A stretch of DNA of 64,000 bases from Bicyclus anynana (lineage: Eukaryota > Arthropoda > Insecta > Lepidoptera > Nymphalidae). The first letter of the stretch is position 1. The number at the start of each line of letters is the position of its first letter. The stretch lies in NCBI RefSeq assembly GCF_947172395.1, contig NC_069083.1, positions 2,884,501-2,948,500 of the forward strand, given 5' to 3'. Shown in pieces: positions 47,011 through 59,578 of the stretch. Below the pieces are notes generated by a model. The model saw only the letters and a list, made by a program, of their open reading frames with translations. It was not told the origin of the DNA and ran no database searches. Made by a program: the position numbers and the translations under genes.

Positions 47011-47210
47011 TCTATACTAATATTATAAAGCTAAACAGTTTGTTTGTTTGTTTGTTTGATTGAACGCGCTAATCTCAGGAACTACTAATCCAATTTGAAA
47101 AATTCTTTCAGTAATTGATAGGCCATTTACCGAGGAAGGTTATAGGCTATATATTATCCCCATATTCCTGCGGGAACGGGACCACGCGGGTGAAACTGCG
47201 CACAAATAGT
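47011..47210 (+). mobile_element. Helitron-like element, 3' end lost
   Basis: A|TCTATACTAATATTATAAAG start and GTTTGTTTGTTTG; stops after GGGTGAAACTGCGC without CTAG. Confidence 0.6.
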
Positions 47211-47467
47211 CAAAGAAGACTTTTTAACTAAAACATTTTTAAGCCTTCTTAAAAAACTAACCGACTTCAGGAGGAGGTTCTCATTTCGATTGTTTTTCTT
47301 ATCGTAATTTCCTAATTCATTTTAAAAATTCTTTCTTTGTTTGACAGAGTGTACTTTCAGATTGGTCCCATTTAATTTTCATGAAAATAGGTTCAGTAAT
47401 CTTGTGTTAAAATTAAAATAACGAAATTGCCCGTACTGTAGCGCTATCGTTCACTATGCTAGGACAC

Positions 47468-47825
47468 ACTAAAAACAGAAAAATAAAATATTTTACACAA
47501 AAATATTGAACCGAGTTCAAAATCACAAAAATAAACTAAAAAGCGAAAAATATCATCGAATGTTCTGCCTTCTGATCACTTTGAAGGCGGTGCCAACACA
47601 ATGATGCATTAACTAACGCTGATTATATCATATAGTTTTAGGATTTATATACAGTTATTTCCCGTGTTTCTTTCAGAAACGGCTTTAATTAATACGTCAA
47701 TGGCTTGGTACCGGCTTCAAAGTGATCAGAAGGTAGCACATGTGATGTTATTCTTCGCTTTTTAGTTTCTTTTTGTGGTGTCGAAGTCGGTTCAATTTTT
47801 TGTTAAAAATATTTTTTTTGTAATA
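47468..47825. repeat. Fold-back element, diverged copy
   Basis: Arms face each other: CTTCTGATCACTTTGAAGGC at 47569 and GGCTTCAAAGTGATCAGAAG at 47715. Outer parts carry GAACCGAGTTC and GAAGTCGGTTC. Same family as 63487-63849. Confidence 0.65.
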
Positions 47826-48381
47826 GAAAAATACGAGTATTTATTGAAATTAGTTATACAAGTACTTTAAACATAATATTTTCATTCTGCCTGCATTGTA
47901 AAGCAACGGTAAAATCCTATACATTGTACCGCATCGGCTGAACCCTACCGGTAACGGAAATGAGACAAGGAATTTATTACGAGGGCAGAAGGGACGGACC
48001 ACAGAGTAGGTACAAATGTCAATGTACTCGAATAGTAAGCAGAGGTATTAAAAAGAAAAATAACTACAAAGTACATTAGAAAGTTAAGTCATATATTTTA
48101 CTGTACGTGATTGTACGTGGTATCATTAAAATCTATTTAAGAGTTTTTTAGTTATTGATTAACTGGTAGATGCCTTACATTTATTACAGCCGGGTTTTAG
48201 GCTTGACACAGGAACTAAGTCATAATGAAATTTATGATTATTATTTTTTATAAGGGCTTCTGTTTAATATACTTCCCTTCCAAAGTGGTAGTACAGTCAC
48301 TACAACAGAATAAGTTGACGTTTCAAAAGTGCATGCAAATAAGCCTACTTGAAGTAAACGAATTTCGATATTTTTGAATCT

Positions 48382-48383
<2 letters not shown>

Positions 48384-48435
<52 letters not shown>

Positions 48436-48436
48436 T

Positions 48437-48474
<38 letters not shown>

Positions 48475-48484
48475 TATCATCATA
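48384..48484 (+). repeat. CAT microsatellite, about 100 bp
   Basis: Nearly pure CAT with a few ATT interruptions. It is the complement of the GAT tail of the RTE fragment to its right; apparent frames of poly-Asp, poly-Met or poly-Ile here are artefacts. Confidence 0.95.
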
Positions 48485-48797
48485 GATGAACGTCCACTGC
48501 TGGACATAGGCCTCTTGCATATACTTCCAAACACCACGATTGCGAGTCTCCAGCGACTCCCTGCAACCCTTGATGTATTCCATCTCCAACACTGCACTTT
48601 TTGGTGCGAGGTCGCTATCTCAGCAACTTGGGACGCCAGCGTCCATCGGCTTTTCGAACTATACGCCCTCGTGACTTACTGAGCTATGTCAATGACTCAG
48701 GTTCTTCTGCGGATCTCCTCATTTCTGATTTGTTCACGCAGAGAAACTCCAAGCTTAGATCGCTTCTTCGCCCGCTGAGTGACCTTGGATATAATAT
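48485..48797 (-). mobile_element. RTE-clade LINE 3' end
   Basis: GAACGTCCACTGCTGGACAT directly after the CAT tract, then decayed coding sequence with TCTTCTGCGGATCTCCTC. Confidence 0.7.
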
Positions 48798-49303
48798 TGA
48801 ATAATATTTTCTGTATTCCTCATGAATTTTAGTTCTAAACAAGATAAATTGTTTTCACGTTTCGCACACTGATATTCTTATACTGTGATGTATGTGATGT
48901 CATAAATTTGTAGCGCTGTATCGCTGCCCCTATGATCAAGTACGTGACGCGAGTACCAACGTCGCTTGCGGCGCGCGGTGTGCATGGATCGCTTTCATCT
49001 GTATTCGCTTACGAGCCAATATCGCCGACGGGATGAAATTGCTATCAATTCTCAGTATATTATAGTACCCGTGACTTCATACTGTAAGCTTTAAGCATTC
49101 TGAAACACAATTTTGAATAGTTTTAATTGAGTAAAATATGTAAAATAAAATTAATTTACATTGACGCCCGCGACTTCGTCCGCGTGTAATTTAGTTTTTC
49201 ACAAACCGCGGGAATCATGGACTTTCAAGTCAATTAAATTTAATAAACCAGTTAAAAATTTAATATAAATTGCAAGTGACGTCATTCATAGAGATAACAG
49301 CGA

Positions 49304-49417
49304 GATTGGCGTTTGCAGTGATGTGATTATATCACGTCACCGCAAACGCCAATCACAAACCGATGCCTTGTAGCGAATGACGTTACAGTTTATGATTGGC
49401 GTTTGAGGTGACGTGAT
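49304..49417. repeat. Three-armed inverted repeat (24-bp arms)
   Basis: GATTGGCGTTTG-N-GTGA-type arm at 49304-49327, its near-complement at 49331-49354 (2 mismatches), and a third direct copy at 49394-49417. Confidence 0.8.
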
Positions 49418-49445
49418 AAAAATATAATTTTGTTTTATAAAAATA

Positions 49446-49657
49446 CTAGCTGACGTCGCGCGGTTTCACCCGCGTGGTTCCCGTTCCCGTGGGAATATGG
49501 GGATAATATATAGCCTATAGCTTTCCTCAATAAATGGGCTATCTAACACTGAAAGAATTTTTCAAATTGGACCTGTAGTTCCTGAGATTATCGCGTCCAA
49601 TCAAACAAACAAACAAACAAACAAACAAACTCATCAGCTTTATTATATTAGTATAGA
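49446..49657 (-). mobile_element. Helitron-like element, full length
   Basis: CTAGCTGACGTCGCGCGG at the left, AAACAAACAAAC tract, and TTAGTATAGA at the right. Confidence 0.7.
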
Positions 49658-50229
49658 TTACAATTACGAGATTATTTTCACAAATAAAAATGTGATTACA
49701 GTTTCTATGCACCTAAACTGCCTCTATGCAAAAATTTTTCTTAGTTTTCTACAGCAGGCGAGTAGCCTATTCTACACTGTAACGCTTACGCCATATTTGA
49801 GACATAAGATGATGCATGAGCACGAATTTGAAAATTGATAAATATTTTCAGTATTTCTCCTTTGACGATACTTTTAACTGTTGATTTTTATGTGAGATAT
49901 TCTCAAAGAGAAATTTCATTACACATTCCTACAAGTTACGATTTTAAAATTGTCCACTATATTATCCTGAGTTTCTTGTAAATATGGAAACGATATTTAT
50001 TTATAACTGCTATGCTATGCTAGGCTATGCCCCGCGGCTTACACACGCATAGATTTCGATTGTATTTTCGTTTCTATATCTTTTCCAGAATTATATTTAT
50101 AATATGAATAATATATCTTCAGCCCTTCTGAAGTTATCTTTAGTTAATAGTGGAACTAGCCTGACTTTGATTTTACATAGTTTACAGGAATTTGAAATAT
50201 ACTAAAGAATATAGGTATCACACTTCACA

Positions 50230-50423
50230 CTAATAATATGTATGTATGTTTGTTCCTCTTTTACGCTGCGGCTACTGAAGCGATTTGGCTGAAATTTGAA
50301 ATGGAAATAGATTTTACTCTGGATTAACACATAAGCTACTTTTCATCCCGGAAAAATCCATGGTTCCCGTGGGATTTATAAAAAACTGAATTCCACGCGG
50401 ACAATGTCGCGGGCGTCCGCTAG
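50230..50423 (+). mobile_element. Helitron-like element
   Basis: CTGGATTAACACATAAGC and CCATGGTTCCCGTGGGAT, ending GGGCGTCCGCTAG|T. Confidence 0.6.
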
Positions 50424-51049
50424 TTATATTAATATAACACTAATAAGAAGAATAAGTAGGTAGGCACCCACCTGAGAGTCCTATTAAAATTAATTATGTA
50501 AGAATATCAATAGTTTACATTTAATTGTATTATTACTACTTACGAAATAATATAGTGCATTCCGGTGCTGGAAACTTGAAAATTTTTTGTAATTGAAAAT
50601 TATTGTTTTGAATTTTTTAATGCAACCATGTCATACCTGTCGATTAATTTTATTTAAGGAGTATTTTCCAATATTTACCTGCAACAAAACAAAAATATTC
50701 ATTAATACAAAATAATATATGCATAATTTAAATAAGACTAGTTTGGAATTAAGACATTTAAGTATAATAAGCAAACACACATACATATTTACCTTAGTTA
50801 GTATATTGATGCAATTTTGTCCTTTCAACTTTGTATATACAAAATCCCTGTAAACCGTATTGAAATCGTCAGCAAAAAAGTAACGCTAATTAAGCAAAAA
50901 AATAACGGACCGTATTTAAAACAATGATCAAATAACGGAATAATTCTCGTTAGGGGGCCAAATTGCGCGGAAAACGGCTGATAACAAAAAGGAGGCACAA
51001 TATCTAATACATTTACAACGAAGTGAGGCAAGGCGCGCCCCCGTCACAA

Positions 51050-52605
51050 GCACGCGCCCATTACGCTCCCGACCAAGGAGGGTGTGGCCCAAGTGACAAG
51101 AGAACGCGACTAACTGACTCAAGTTACTGGTACCAAAAATGTGCCAAGGAAACTAACCTATAGCCACTAAATATCACGCCGTTTAAGAAAGACAATGTTA
51201 TTGCGCCCATTACGCTTCTAGTCAAGGAGGATGCGGTCCAAGTGACAAGAGAACGTGATTAACTGATGCAAGTTACTGGTACTAAAAATGTGCCAAGGAA
51301 GCTACCATAATTACCTATTACTAAATACCAACCCGTTTAAGAAGGACAATTATATCGCACCCATTACGCTCCTGGTCATGGATGTGGTGCAAGTGACAAG
51401 AAAGCGCGAGTAACTGGCGTAAGTTATTGGTAATCAGAAATGTTCTAATTAGACTAAGAAAGGCAGATTTTTTTTTTTTTTATTCTTTACAAGTTAGCCC
51501 TTGACTACAATCTCACCTGATGGTAAGTGATGATGCAGTCTAAGATGGAAACGGGCTAACTTGTTAGGGGGAGGATGAAAATCCACACCCCTTTCGGTTT
51601 CTACACGGCATCGTACCGGAACGCTAAATCGCTTGGCGGTACGTTTTTGCCGGTAGGGTGGTAACTAGCCACGGCCGAAGCCTCCCACCAGCCAGACCTG
51701 GACAAATTAAGAAAATCTCAATCTGCCCAGCCGGGGATCGAACCCAGGACCTCCGTCTTGTAAATCCACCGCGCATACCACTGCGCCACGGAGGCCGTCA
51801 AAATAGAATCAGTGCGTTACGTTATGATGACGCACGACATAACAGAACAAAAGGACGATGCACGCACCTAGTCATTCTTAACAACGGATCGAAGCAAGTG
51901 AAACACTGTTCGTCGTAGCGACGGAGCTCCGTTAAAACGCAATTTCGAAATATTATTGCCGCAAAATACTGCAGTTTATGACAGGTGAAATTTTGTGTAA
52001 TTATCTCATGTTTTATGTGTTTAAGAAACAAAATACGTGTTGTATTTTATGCCAACGAGTACGTGGTGCAAATAAAAAGAAAGTGCGACTAGCTGGCGTA
52101 AGTTAAATGTAACCAAAAATGTACCATGGCACTAATCTAGGGAAAAATGCTATTGCCACTTAATACCACGTCATTTAAGAAGGCTGAAATGTTATTGTGT
52201 AATTTAAGATGTTAAATAAAATACATGTTACATTTCGTGCCAAAGAGGGCGTGGTGCAAATGATAAAAAATAGCGACATTAAAATGCTATTACCAACAAA
52301 AACTACGCTGTTTTAGACAGGCTGAAATATTTCATGTACAATTTTTCTTTGTTTTGGGTGTTTGGTTTAAGTTTCTCGTTTTGATAAACGAAAGGTAGGT
52401 AGGTAAAAGGTAGTGCAAATAACAAAAAACAAAATAACCATGGGAAAACGTAGCATCACTAATTCAAAGGTTGCTTTAGACAAAATTGAAATATGTTAAA
52501 GTAATTTTTATTTAAAGTGCTTGGTAAAATTAAAAAATATGTTATAAAGTGCCAAAGAGGACATGGTATAAGTGACAAAAATATAATAATATCTTTATAA
52601 GTTAC
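51050..52605 (+). repeat. Decaying tandem array, about 115-190-bp units
   Basis: Units start near 51050, 51203, 51357, then after a SINE 52050, 52239, 52409 and 52550. Shared core: CAAGTGACAAGA, AAGTTACTGGTA and CCAAAAATGTGCC. Left units are well preserved; right units are shorter or AT-decayed. Confidence 0.65.
51468..51796 (-). mobile_element. tRNA-derived SINE, family C, inside the tandem array
   Basis: Full-length copy with T-run at the left and reverse-strand box B GGGTTCGATCCC at the right. Confidence 0.8.
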
Positions 52606-52606
52606 C

Positions 52607-52745
52607 ACCCTACCGGCAAAAACGTCCCGCTAAGCGATTTATATTTTCATCCACCTCCTAACAAGTTAGCCTGCTTCCATATTAGACTGTATCATCACTT
52701 ACCACCAGGTAAGATTGTAGTCATTAGCTAGCTTGTACAGAATAA
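52607..52745 (+). mobile_element. tRNA-SINE family C, 3' part, forward
   Basis: ACCACCCTACCGGCAAAAAC through CATCACTTACCACCAGGTAA, opposite in orientation to the copy at 51468. Confidence 0.6.
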
Positions 52746-53633
52746 AAAAAAATACTCTAAATATGTCTATTTAGAATATAATCTAGGTACAAGAAAAGTG
52801 GACATAAATACCCTCAACATACGTTTTACTCTAAAGCCGACGGAGATTGAGAATGCTATGTCTGCTTTCTTGTTAATAATAACATATAATTTGTTTTTAT
52901 ATTACAAAGAGCAACTGCTGTTTTATCTGTCGGCTTTTTACGGTAAAGTCCACCTTTTGAGTCAGTGGAAGAGTCACAGTACGGTACAGTAATTTAATGA
53001 TGGCCTTAAGATGAATCAGGTAACCATAATATTACTGAGATCTTACAGTATTTTGTATTCTTGTCGTGTTTTTTTATTAAATTAAATAATCCAATCCAGT
53101 TTTATTTCATAATAATGAATTGTTAAAATGAGTCAGATAACCCTATTACTGCGATATTACAGTATTTTGTACTCTTGCTGTTTTATTTATAATGTTGTTG
53201 CTAAAAAAGTTCAAACGCCTTTGGCTAAATTCTATCACTTGCACCATACCCATAGTAATGCCTTACTAATGACTGTGTGTCGAGATTTTTCCCCCCACTC
53301 ATAAATATGCATTAATGATGGGCTTTCCGACGGCAAGTGTAATTTAAATTTTAGTATACGGCTCACCTACTCGTACTCGAAAATAAGTGAATCTATTAGG
53401 TCACGATTGTTATGGTAATTAGTTAATAACCGTGGGCTTAATAACTGTTTCGCTTTGAGCTAAGCGGCGTTTTAAAAATGAATTAGGTAACTTTGTGAGT
53501 GTGAAATACTGTTTTCACATATCCCGCTGGAACCATGGATTTTTGAGGAATAAAAAGTAAACTGTGTTACTCCAAGGTCCCATTTATCATTATACCAAAA
53601 TTCATCTAAATCGGTTCAGCTATTTATCAGTGA

Positions 53634-53852
53634 CTAGCGGACGCCCGCAATTTCGTCCGCGTGGAATTTAGTTTTTCACAAATCCCCCGGGAACCAAGGA
53701 TTTTTCGTATAAAAAGTAGACTATGTGTTAATCTAGAGTAAAATCTATTCCCATTCCAGATTTCAGCTAAATCGCTTCAGTAGCCGCAGCGCATAGGAGG
53801 AACAAACATACATACACTTACACACAAACTTTCGCCTTTATAATATTAGTGT
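53634..53852 (-). mobile_element. Helitron-like element
   Basis: A|CTAGCGGACGCCCGCAATTTCG at the left, TTTATAATATTAGT at the right. Confidence 0.65.
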
Positions 53853-54975
53853 AAAAAGGCACAGGCAGATTTAGGTTATTATTTTTTTTTTCTTTTATAC
53901 GTCTAATGAAAGAAAACCTTGAAAAAAAATTATAGCAAAGTTTATTTAATTAAATGCCGCCTGCAAAAATTATACTAGCAAAATATTACAAAGTTGAGTT
54001 ACGTAAAAAATTACGTTAGGAACATGAAATTGTTTTCTACATTAATTAACACTATAGACTGGCAAGTTCGTTGATGTAACTGCCATAATATGCGGGCGAC
54101 GGGGGAAAAGACTGGAATCGTGCGTGCGGGAAAGTAAGATGCATCAGTCATCAGTGTTCTATAATAAGTGTTCAGCTTTTACTTGATTAACAATATCATG
54201 ATTAGATCTTTGATTTCCCTTACTAGAAATCTTGTTTCACTTTGATCCCTTTTGCGAGCACTATCAACAAGGTATGTTATTGACAATGACCAGCGGCGCT
54301 AACATACGATCAAGTAAAGAGAAATAGACAAAATGTTGTCCAATGGCGGCGGAGTTCTTCCAGTTCGTTCTCTTTCGTACCAACGCAGTGAAAGAAACGT
54401 TGTATCCGGTTGCACCGCTATTGGTTGAAATTTGTTTATTTCTATTCACGAGAATATCTCGTTGGTAGCATGTTAGGGCCGCGGGACTGACGGGTTAACA
54501 TACTCTCTGAGGCGTGTCACGGGTATGTAACACTACAAACTTTCCAACTCCGGGCTGAGAATGTTCACTGAAAAATTCGAAGAAGAAAGAAAATGTCAGT
54601 CTTTCATAGACCTACCCTCGTATCCAGGACCTCGTGATCGGAATCCACATCCACATAGGCTAACCACTGAACCAACAAGATTTTTCTCCAGACGAACGTG
54701 GCAGTTGTTCATAGTAGGAGACTACCTTTATGAATTCAGTAGCCAATTGTTTCCATATAGATATGGGCGTAATAGCGTATTATGGAATAATTATTCTAAT
54801 TGAAGCATCCAAACGTTAATTTACCAATTACTGTTATCAGTAATATCTATTTTCAATAATAACTGCGTATTACTATCAGTAGTTAATAACTCGTGGATTT
54901 GTTAAAACTAACCTTCATTTCCGACTGTACTCAGATTACAAGCTTTTTAAAAGTCAGGCTTATCTTTTTGAAAAT

Positions 54976-55285
54976 GATTTCATCATCATCATCATCATCA
55001 TATCAGCCGATGGACGTCCACTGCAGGACATAGGCCTTTTGTAAGGACTTCCAAACATCACGATACTGAGCCACCTGCATCCAGCGAATCCCTGCGATTC
55101 GCATGATGTCGTCAATCCACCTGGTAGGGGGTCGGCCAACACTGCGCTTACTAGTGCGGGGTCGACATTCTAGCACTTTGGGATCCCAACTCCGAACTAT
55201 GTGCCCCGCCCATTGCCACTTCAGCTTCGTAACTCGTAGAGCTATGTCGGTGACTTTGGTTCTTCTGCGGATCTCCTCACTAAAT
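54976..55285 (-). mobile_element. RTE-clade LINE 3' end
   Basis: CATCATCATCATCATCAT tail, GATGGACGTCCACTGC, then decayed reverse-strand coding sequence. Confidence 0.7.
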
Positions 55286-55355
55286 AATTTTCTCTTCCAT
55301 TTTCTTCTTCTTCTTCTTTCATTTTCTGATCTCCTCAGACCCCTTGTATTATAAA

Positions 55356-55566
55356 CTAGCTGACGCCGCGCGGTTTCACCCGCGTGATTTCCGTTCCCGT
55401 AGAAATACGGGGATAATTTATAGCCTATAGCCTTCCTCGATAAATGGGCTATCTAACACTGAAAGAATTTTTCAAACCAGTAGTTCCTGAGATTAGCGCG
55501 TTCAATCAATCAAACAAACAAACAAATAAACAAACAAACTCCTCAGCTTTATAATATTAGTATAGA
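55356..55566 (-). mobile_element. Helitron-like element, full length
   Basis: CTAGCTGACGCCGCGCGG at the left and TATAATATTAGTATAGA at the right with an AAAC-repeat tract. Confidence 0.72.
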
Positions 55567-55809
55567 TTTCATAGTGTACTCTATACATTTTACTTACCTT
55601 TCAAAAACCAGCTCATGGTTAAGAGCCCTGTGTTTTACAATAAAATTAAATAATAGATAATAATTTTACGTTAACTTACGAGTAGAAGTTTTTTTTTAAA
55701 TATTAAAAAAAAAAAATTGTGTATGGTCCAGAGATGACACCGACCCCCATACACATCCTCGCGGACCCCCAGGGGTCCGTGGACCACAGGTTGGGAAAAA
55801 TAGAAGTTC

Positions 55810-56050
55810 CTTTTTTGTACTACTGAGATACTTCTTCTTCTTCGTCGTCACACTCTTGACAGAGTGGTCGTGGTCGTCATTTGGGCGCGGTGGCAAGCCT
55901 CACTATCCGTCGCCATTCCTCCCGCAGTGTGGCTCTCCTAGAACATTCGTGGAGCGATCCATGGAGAGCGGTTTTTACTTGATCAGTCCAGCGCATTGGT
56001 GACCTGCCACGTGCTCTTGTGCCCTCCACCTTTCCTGAAAACTGAGATAC
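55810..56050 (-). mobile_element. LINE reverse-transcriptase C-terminal fragment
   Basis: Minus strand reads GKVEGTRARGRSPMRWTDQV..EEWRRIVRLATAP with one stop after it, the C-terminal block of an insect LINE reverse transcriptase. Complements the piece at 42686-42800. Confidence 0.65.
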
Positions 56051-56354
56051 TAAAAGTAATCAATTAATACAATAAATTCGAAGAGGCAATTCCCTTAATA
56101 AGTAAAGGGAGCCTAAAGTTGTTCATAACGCGTTTGATGTTGTAGATAACAATTTATTTTCATGTTTATTATCATGGCAGTAATTTACCTAACATCGGCA
56201 GTACGATGTTTCGACTTACCCGGTGGGTGAGCCCCTATTTGTTAATGGATTTCTTGGAATAGCTGTTACATCGGAAACTTTATTGTAGGTTCTTTTTATA
56301 CATGGTAGCATTTTTCAACCTACGCAGCAAAAATAGGGGTGTGTGCATCTGTGT

Positions 56355-56575
56355 GTTTTTTTTTTCATTTAAAAGTAAGCCCTTGACTTCTTACCTGATG
56401 GTAAGTGATGATGCAATCTAAAATGGAAGCGGGCTAACTTGTTAGGAGGAGGATGAACATACAACCACTTTGGTTTCTACACGACATCGTACCGGAATAC
56501 TAAATCACTTGACGGTACGACTTTGCCGGTGGGAAAACTTAAATCGGCCTAGCCGGGGATCTAATCCGAGATCTA
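56355..56575 (-). mobile_element. tRNA-SINE family C, decayed
   Basis: CTGATGGTAAGTGATGATGC and GTTAGGAGGAGGATGA; internal deletion before the tRNA-like head. Confidence 0.6.
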
Positions 56576-57335
56576 ACCTGACGGTCATTGTCAAATTTTA
56601 TCTTTGTACGTCAAGCGGTTTTCGAGATTTCGAATGCAATTCAAGATTGGTTTTTAATAAAAGGTGTATTCCGCGGAATTCATACAAAGCAAACAGTGGT
56701 TGTTCAACCAAATAGTCAAATCACCTTGATCCCTGTTAAAGTTGCAAGACTCTACAGCAAATGTCATCACAAATCGGTAATGCATTAAATAATAACAATC
56801 GCTATTTGCATTAATTACAGATAATTGCTGATTAACACCGACCACGCGTTGCGTGGATTCCAATTACCATTTTGTTAGAATAAAATATGCGATAATTAAA
56901 TTTGTTAATGGCAACACTAATGAATGATTTCTGAACAAAATGTATTGACTACTAGCTGATCTGTTATTGGTACTATGACGATCTCTCTAGCGTAGATGAT
57001 ACGGTGTGGTTTATGACAGAAAGATCTTGGCTTCAGTTCCCAGATAGGGATCGTTTATTTATTCTAATTATAGTTAAATATTAGTATTTAATTTCTAAAT
57101 TGGCTCACGTCTGGTCTAGCTGTGGCTGGTTACCACTCTACTTTAAAAGCTCTGCCTCATTGAGACGCCATGGCGAAGTCGCCAGCGGTGCAGACCTGGC
57201 TACTTCTGGCATCCATAGGTCACCAAATCGAGTAGCCATGGCGTCTCGACAGTCACAAAAGTCAGAGACACTCGACAATACCAAAATTATAAGCATTATC
57301 TTTATTAACTTCGATTAACTACTTTCTTGTAAGAA

Positions 57336-58372
57336 CGAGGGTTATTATAATCTGCCTGTATACGTTCACAGCTGGACATAGACCTTTTAGAGAGCGCTCC
57401 ACCACACATAACCCTGCGCTTTCGTCATCCAGCCCCTATTCACTACCTCAATGCTAATACGGGGTCTCCACGCCAAATATGGCCTGCCCATTGCCACTTC
57501 AGTTTGCTAATCCTTTGGCCTGTATACATTACTCTCGCTCCTGCAGATGTAGAACGAGGGTGAAAGTGCACAGTGCTGCATATTTGGCAAGATAATCGAT
57601 CGATATCAACCCATATTCGGCTCACTGCTGAGCTCAGGTCTCCTCAGGGTCTCCTCGGGAATGAGAGGGGTTAGGCCAATAGTCCACCACGCTAGCACGC
57701 ACGCAGAGAATTGAGAAAATTCTCTGGTATGCAGGATCACGATATTTTCCTTCACCGTTTGAGACACGTGATATTTAATTTTTTTTTTTTCACTACCAAT
57801 ACTTTGGTACTTTTCACTACCAATGCTAATACGGGGTCTCCACGCCAAATATGGCCTGCCCATTGCCACTTAGTTTGCTAATCCTTTGGCCTGTGTACAT
57901 TACTCTCGCTCTTGCAGATGTAGAACGAGGGTGAAAGTGCACAGTGCTGCATATTTGGCAAGATAATATGGCACATATGCCCCCAAAGTGGGAAGTGCAC
58001 AACTACGGTACGCCACGCTCAAACAGTCTCATTAGTGAGCAACGAGGGTTTTTATAATCAGTCTGTATCCGTTCACAGCTGGTAGACCTTTTCAAGAGTG
58101 CACCACACATAATCCTTTGCCTTCATTATCCAGCCACTTTTCACTACCTCAATGCTAATACGGGGTCACCACGCCATATATGGCCTGCCCATTGCCACTT
58201 CAGTTTGCTAATCCTTTGGTCTGTGTACATTACTCTCACTCTCCTACGGATGTAGAACGAGGGTGAAAGTGCAGTGTTGCATATTTGGCAAGATAATATG
58301 GCACATATGCCCCCAAAGTGGGAAGTGCACAAGTGCGGTACGCCACGCTCAAACAGTCTCATTAGTGAGCAA
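57336..58372 (-). repeat. Triplicated reverse-transcriptase fragment
   Basis: Three copies (57336-57600, about 57815-58038, 58040-58372) of a block whose minus strand reads QRISKLKWQWAGHIWRGDP, an RTE-like reverse-transcriptase motif. Copies 2 and 3 extend into TATGGCACATATGCCCCC. Confidence 0.65.
57604..57792 (-). mobile_element. tRNA-SINE family A, 3' part, inside the triplicated block
   Basis: CATATTCGGCTCACTGCTGAG to CACGTGATATTTAATT, with a local duplication of GTCTCCTC. Confidence 0.65.
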
Positions 58373-59407
58373 AGTGTTTGCGCCGACAGACGCGAGCATT
58401 CTTTACTTAATTGCACTACTTTACTGTTGGAACTACGGGGAACAAGTAAAACATGTTGGCATCAACCTTGAAAGAAAAAAGAAAGAAAAGTCTTTTTTCT
58501 TGCTGACTTTTTGGCTACGTTTAAACATTGGCAGTAAAGCCTTTAATTTTTCCTTTCTTCTGGTTAACCTAAATATCGTTATTGAAATTATATTGAAAAC
58601 AATATTCAATACCTACTTCAAATAGGCTTAGTTTAACTTTTGAAACGTCTTGTTTGTCTGTTTTTAGTCTCTTACTCTGCGCAAGGCACCTCTAAGAATT
58701 ACTGAAAAAACGGTAAACTCAGCAGATGTTTTATAAAAATCATCATCATTTATAATATAAATTAATTATAATTTACAAATAACGATTACTTTTTATTTAA
58801 TGTTATAAGCTTAACGATAAATTTGTCAAGGACAACGATTCTTTGAGATATTTGATCTACAATTTGAAGGTTATTTTCATAGTAATTGTTGAAAGAATAG
58901 GCAAATGACCTACCTGACGTATAGTAGAAAATTGTCGCCTATCAAGTAATACAAAGTTAAATGCTCTACCGTACCACAGGGAGTAGGTGCTAAGCTTCAT
59001 ATGCCAAAACATACCCTTCAGAATAATACACAGTATTGCTGCTTGGCAGCAATAATAAACATAGCAGTAGTTCTTCCCAATACTAGATCTATCACAAAAA
59101 GCTCCACTACTACTAATGTATTGTGATATACATGTGTCCAGCCAATTCGGCCCTATGTTGGTAAATAGATAGATTGCATGTTCGTTGAAAAAAATGGGTA
59201 AAAGGGAGTTTAGCTAAGTCACGCAACTGTGAAATCTTGCGCCTAATATGCTCTGTGTAGGGTGACGATATAATAAAAAATTGCTGGATATCTTCTTATT
59301 TTTGAGGCGAACTTACTAAATGGAAATTTCAAAAATCCTATTGCAAAATAGACATTAGATATAATGGAAATTTTTGCTCGTATTGTTATTTATTTATTTA
59401 TTTATTT

Positions 59408-59578
59408 ATGCTAATATTATAAAGAGGTAAAGTTTGTGAGGTTGCAGGGGGTAATCTTTGTACAAATTTTGAAAATTTTTTACCCATAGATATCACCTTA
59501 TTTGTGAGTGTCATAGGGCACCATATTCGTACATGGGAACGGAAAGTACGCGGGTGAAGCCATGAGGCGTCTGCTAGT
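59408..59578 (+). mobile_element. Helitron-like element, third subfamily
   Basis: CTAATATTATAAAGAGGTAA at the start and GAGGCGTCTGCTAGT at the end; relative at 40634-40830. Confidence 0.5.

Larger units (their letters stand above)
42801..49260. other. Gene-free stretch with nested repeats
   Basis: No gene supported. Repeats are listed separately. Non-repeat islands: 44300-44580 (a possible short first exon at 44538-44567) and 46380-47000, which holds a 99-codon frame (46711-47010) with hydrophobic stretches but no family resemblance or splice context. Another lies at 48830-49060. Confidence 0.45.
52746..57335. other. Gene-free stretch with repeats
   Basis: No gene supported. Between the listed repeats, 52750-53600, 53860-54960 and 56580-57330 show no recognisable content. 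55772-55800 resembles a transposon end (GGGGTCCGTGGACCACAGG). Confidence 0.45.

Noticed and set aside
48380..48592. Open frames of poly-Asp, poly-Met and poly-Ile
   Set aside because: They are translations of a CAT microsatellite that forms the tail of an RTE fragment.
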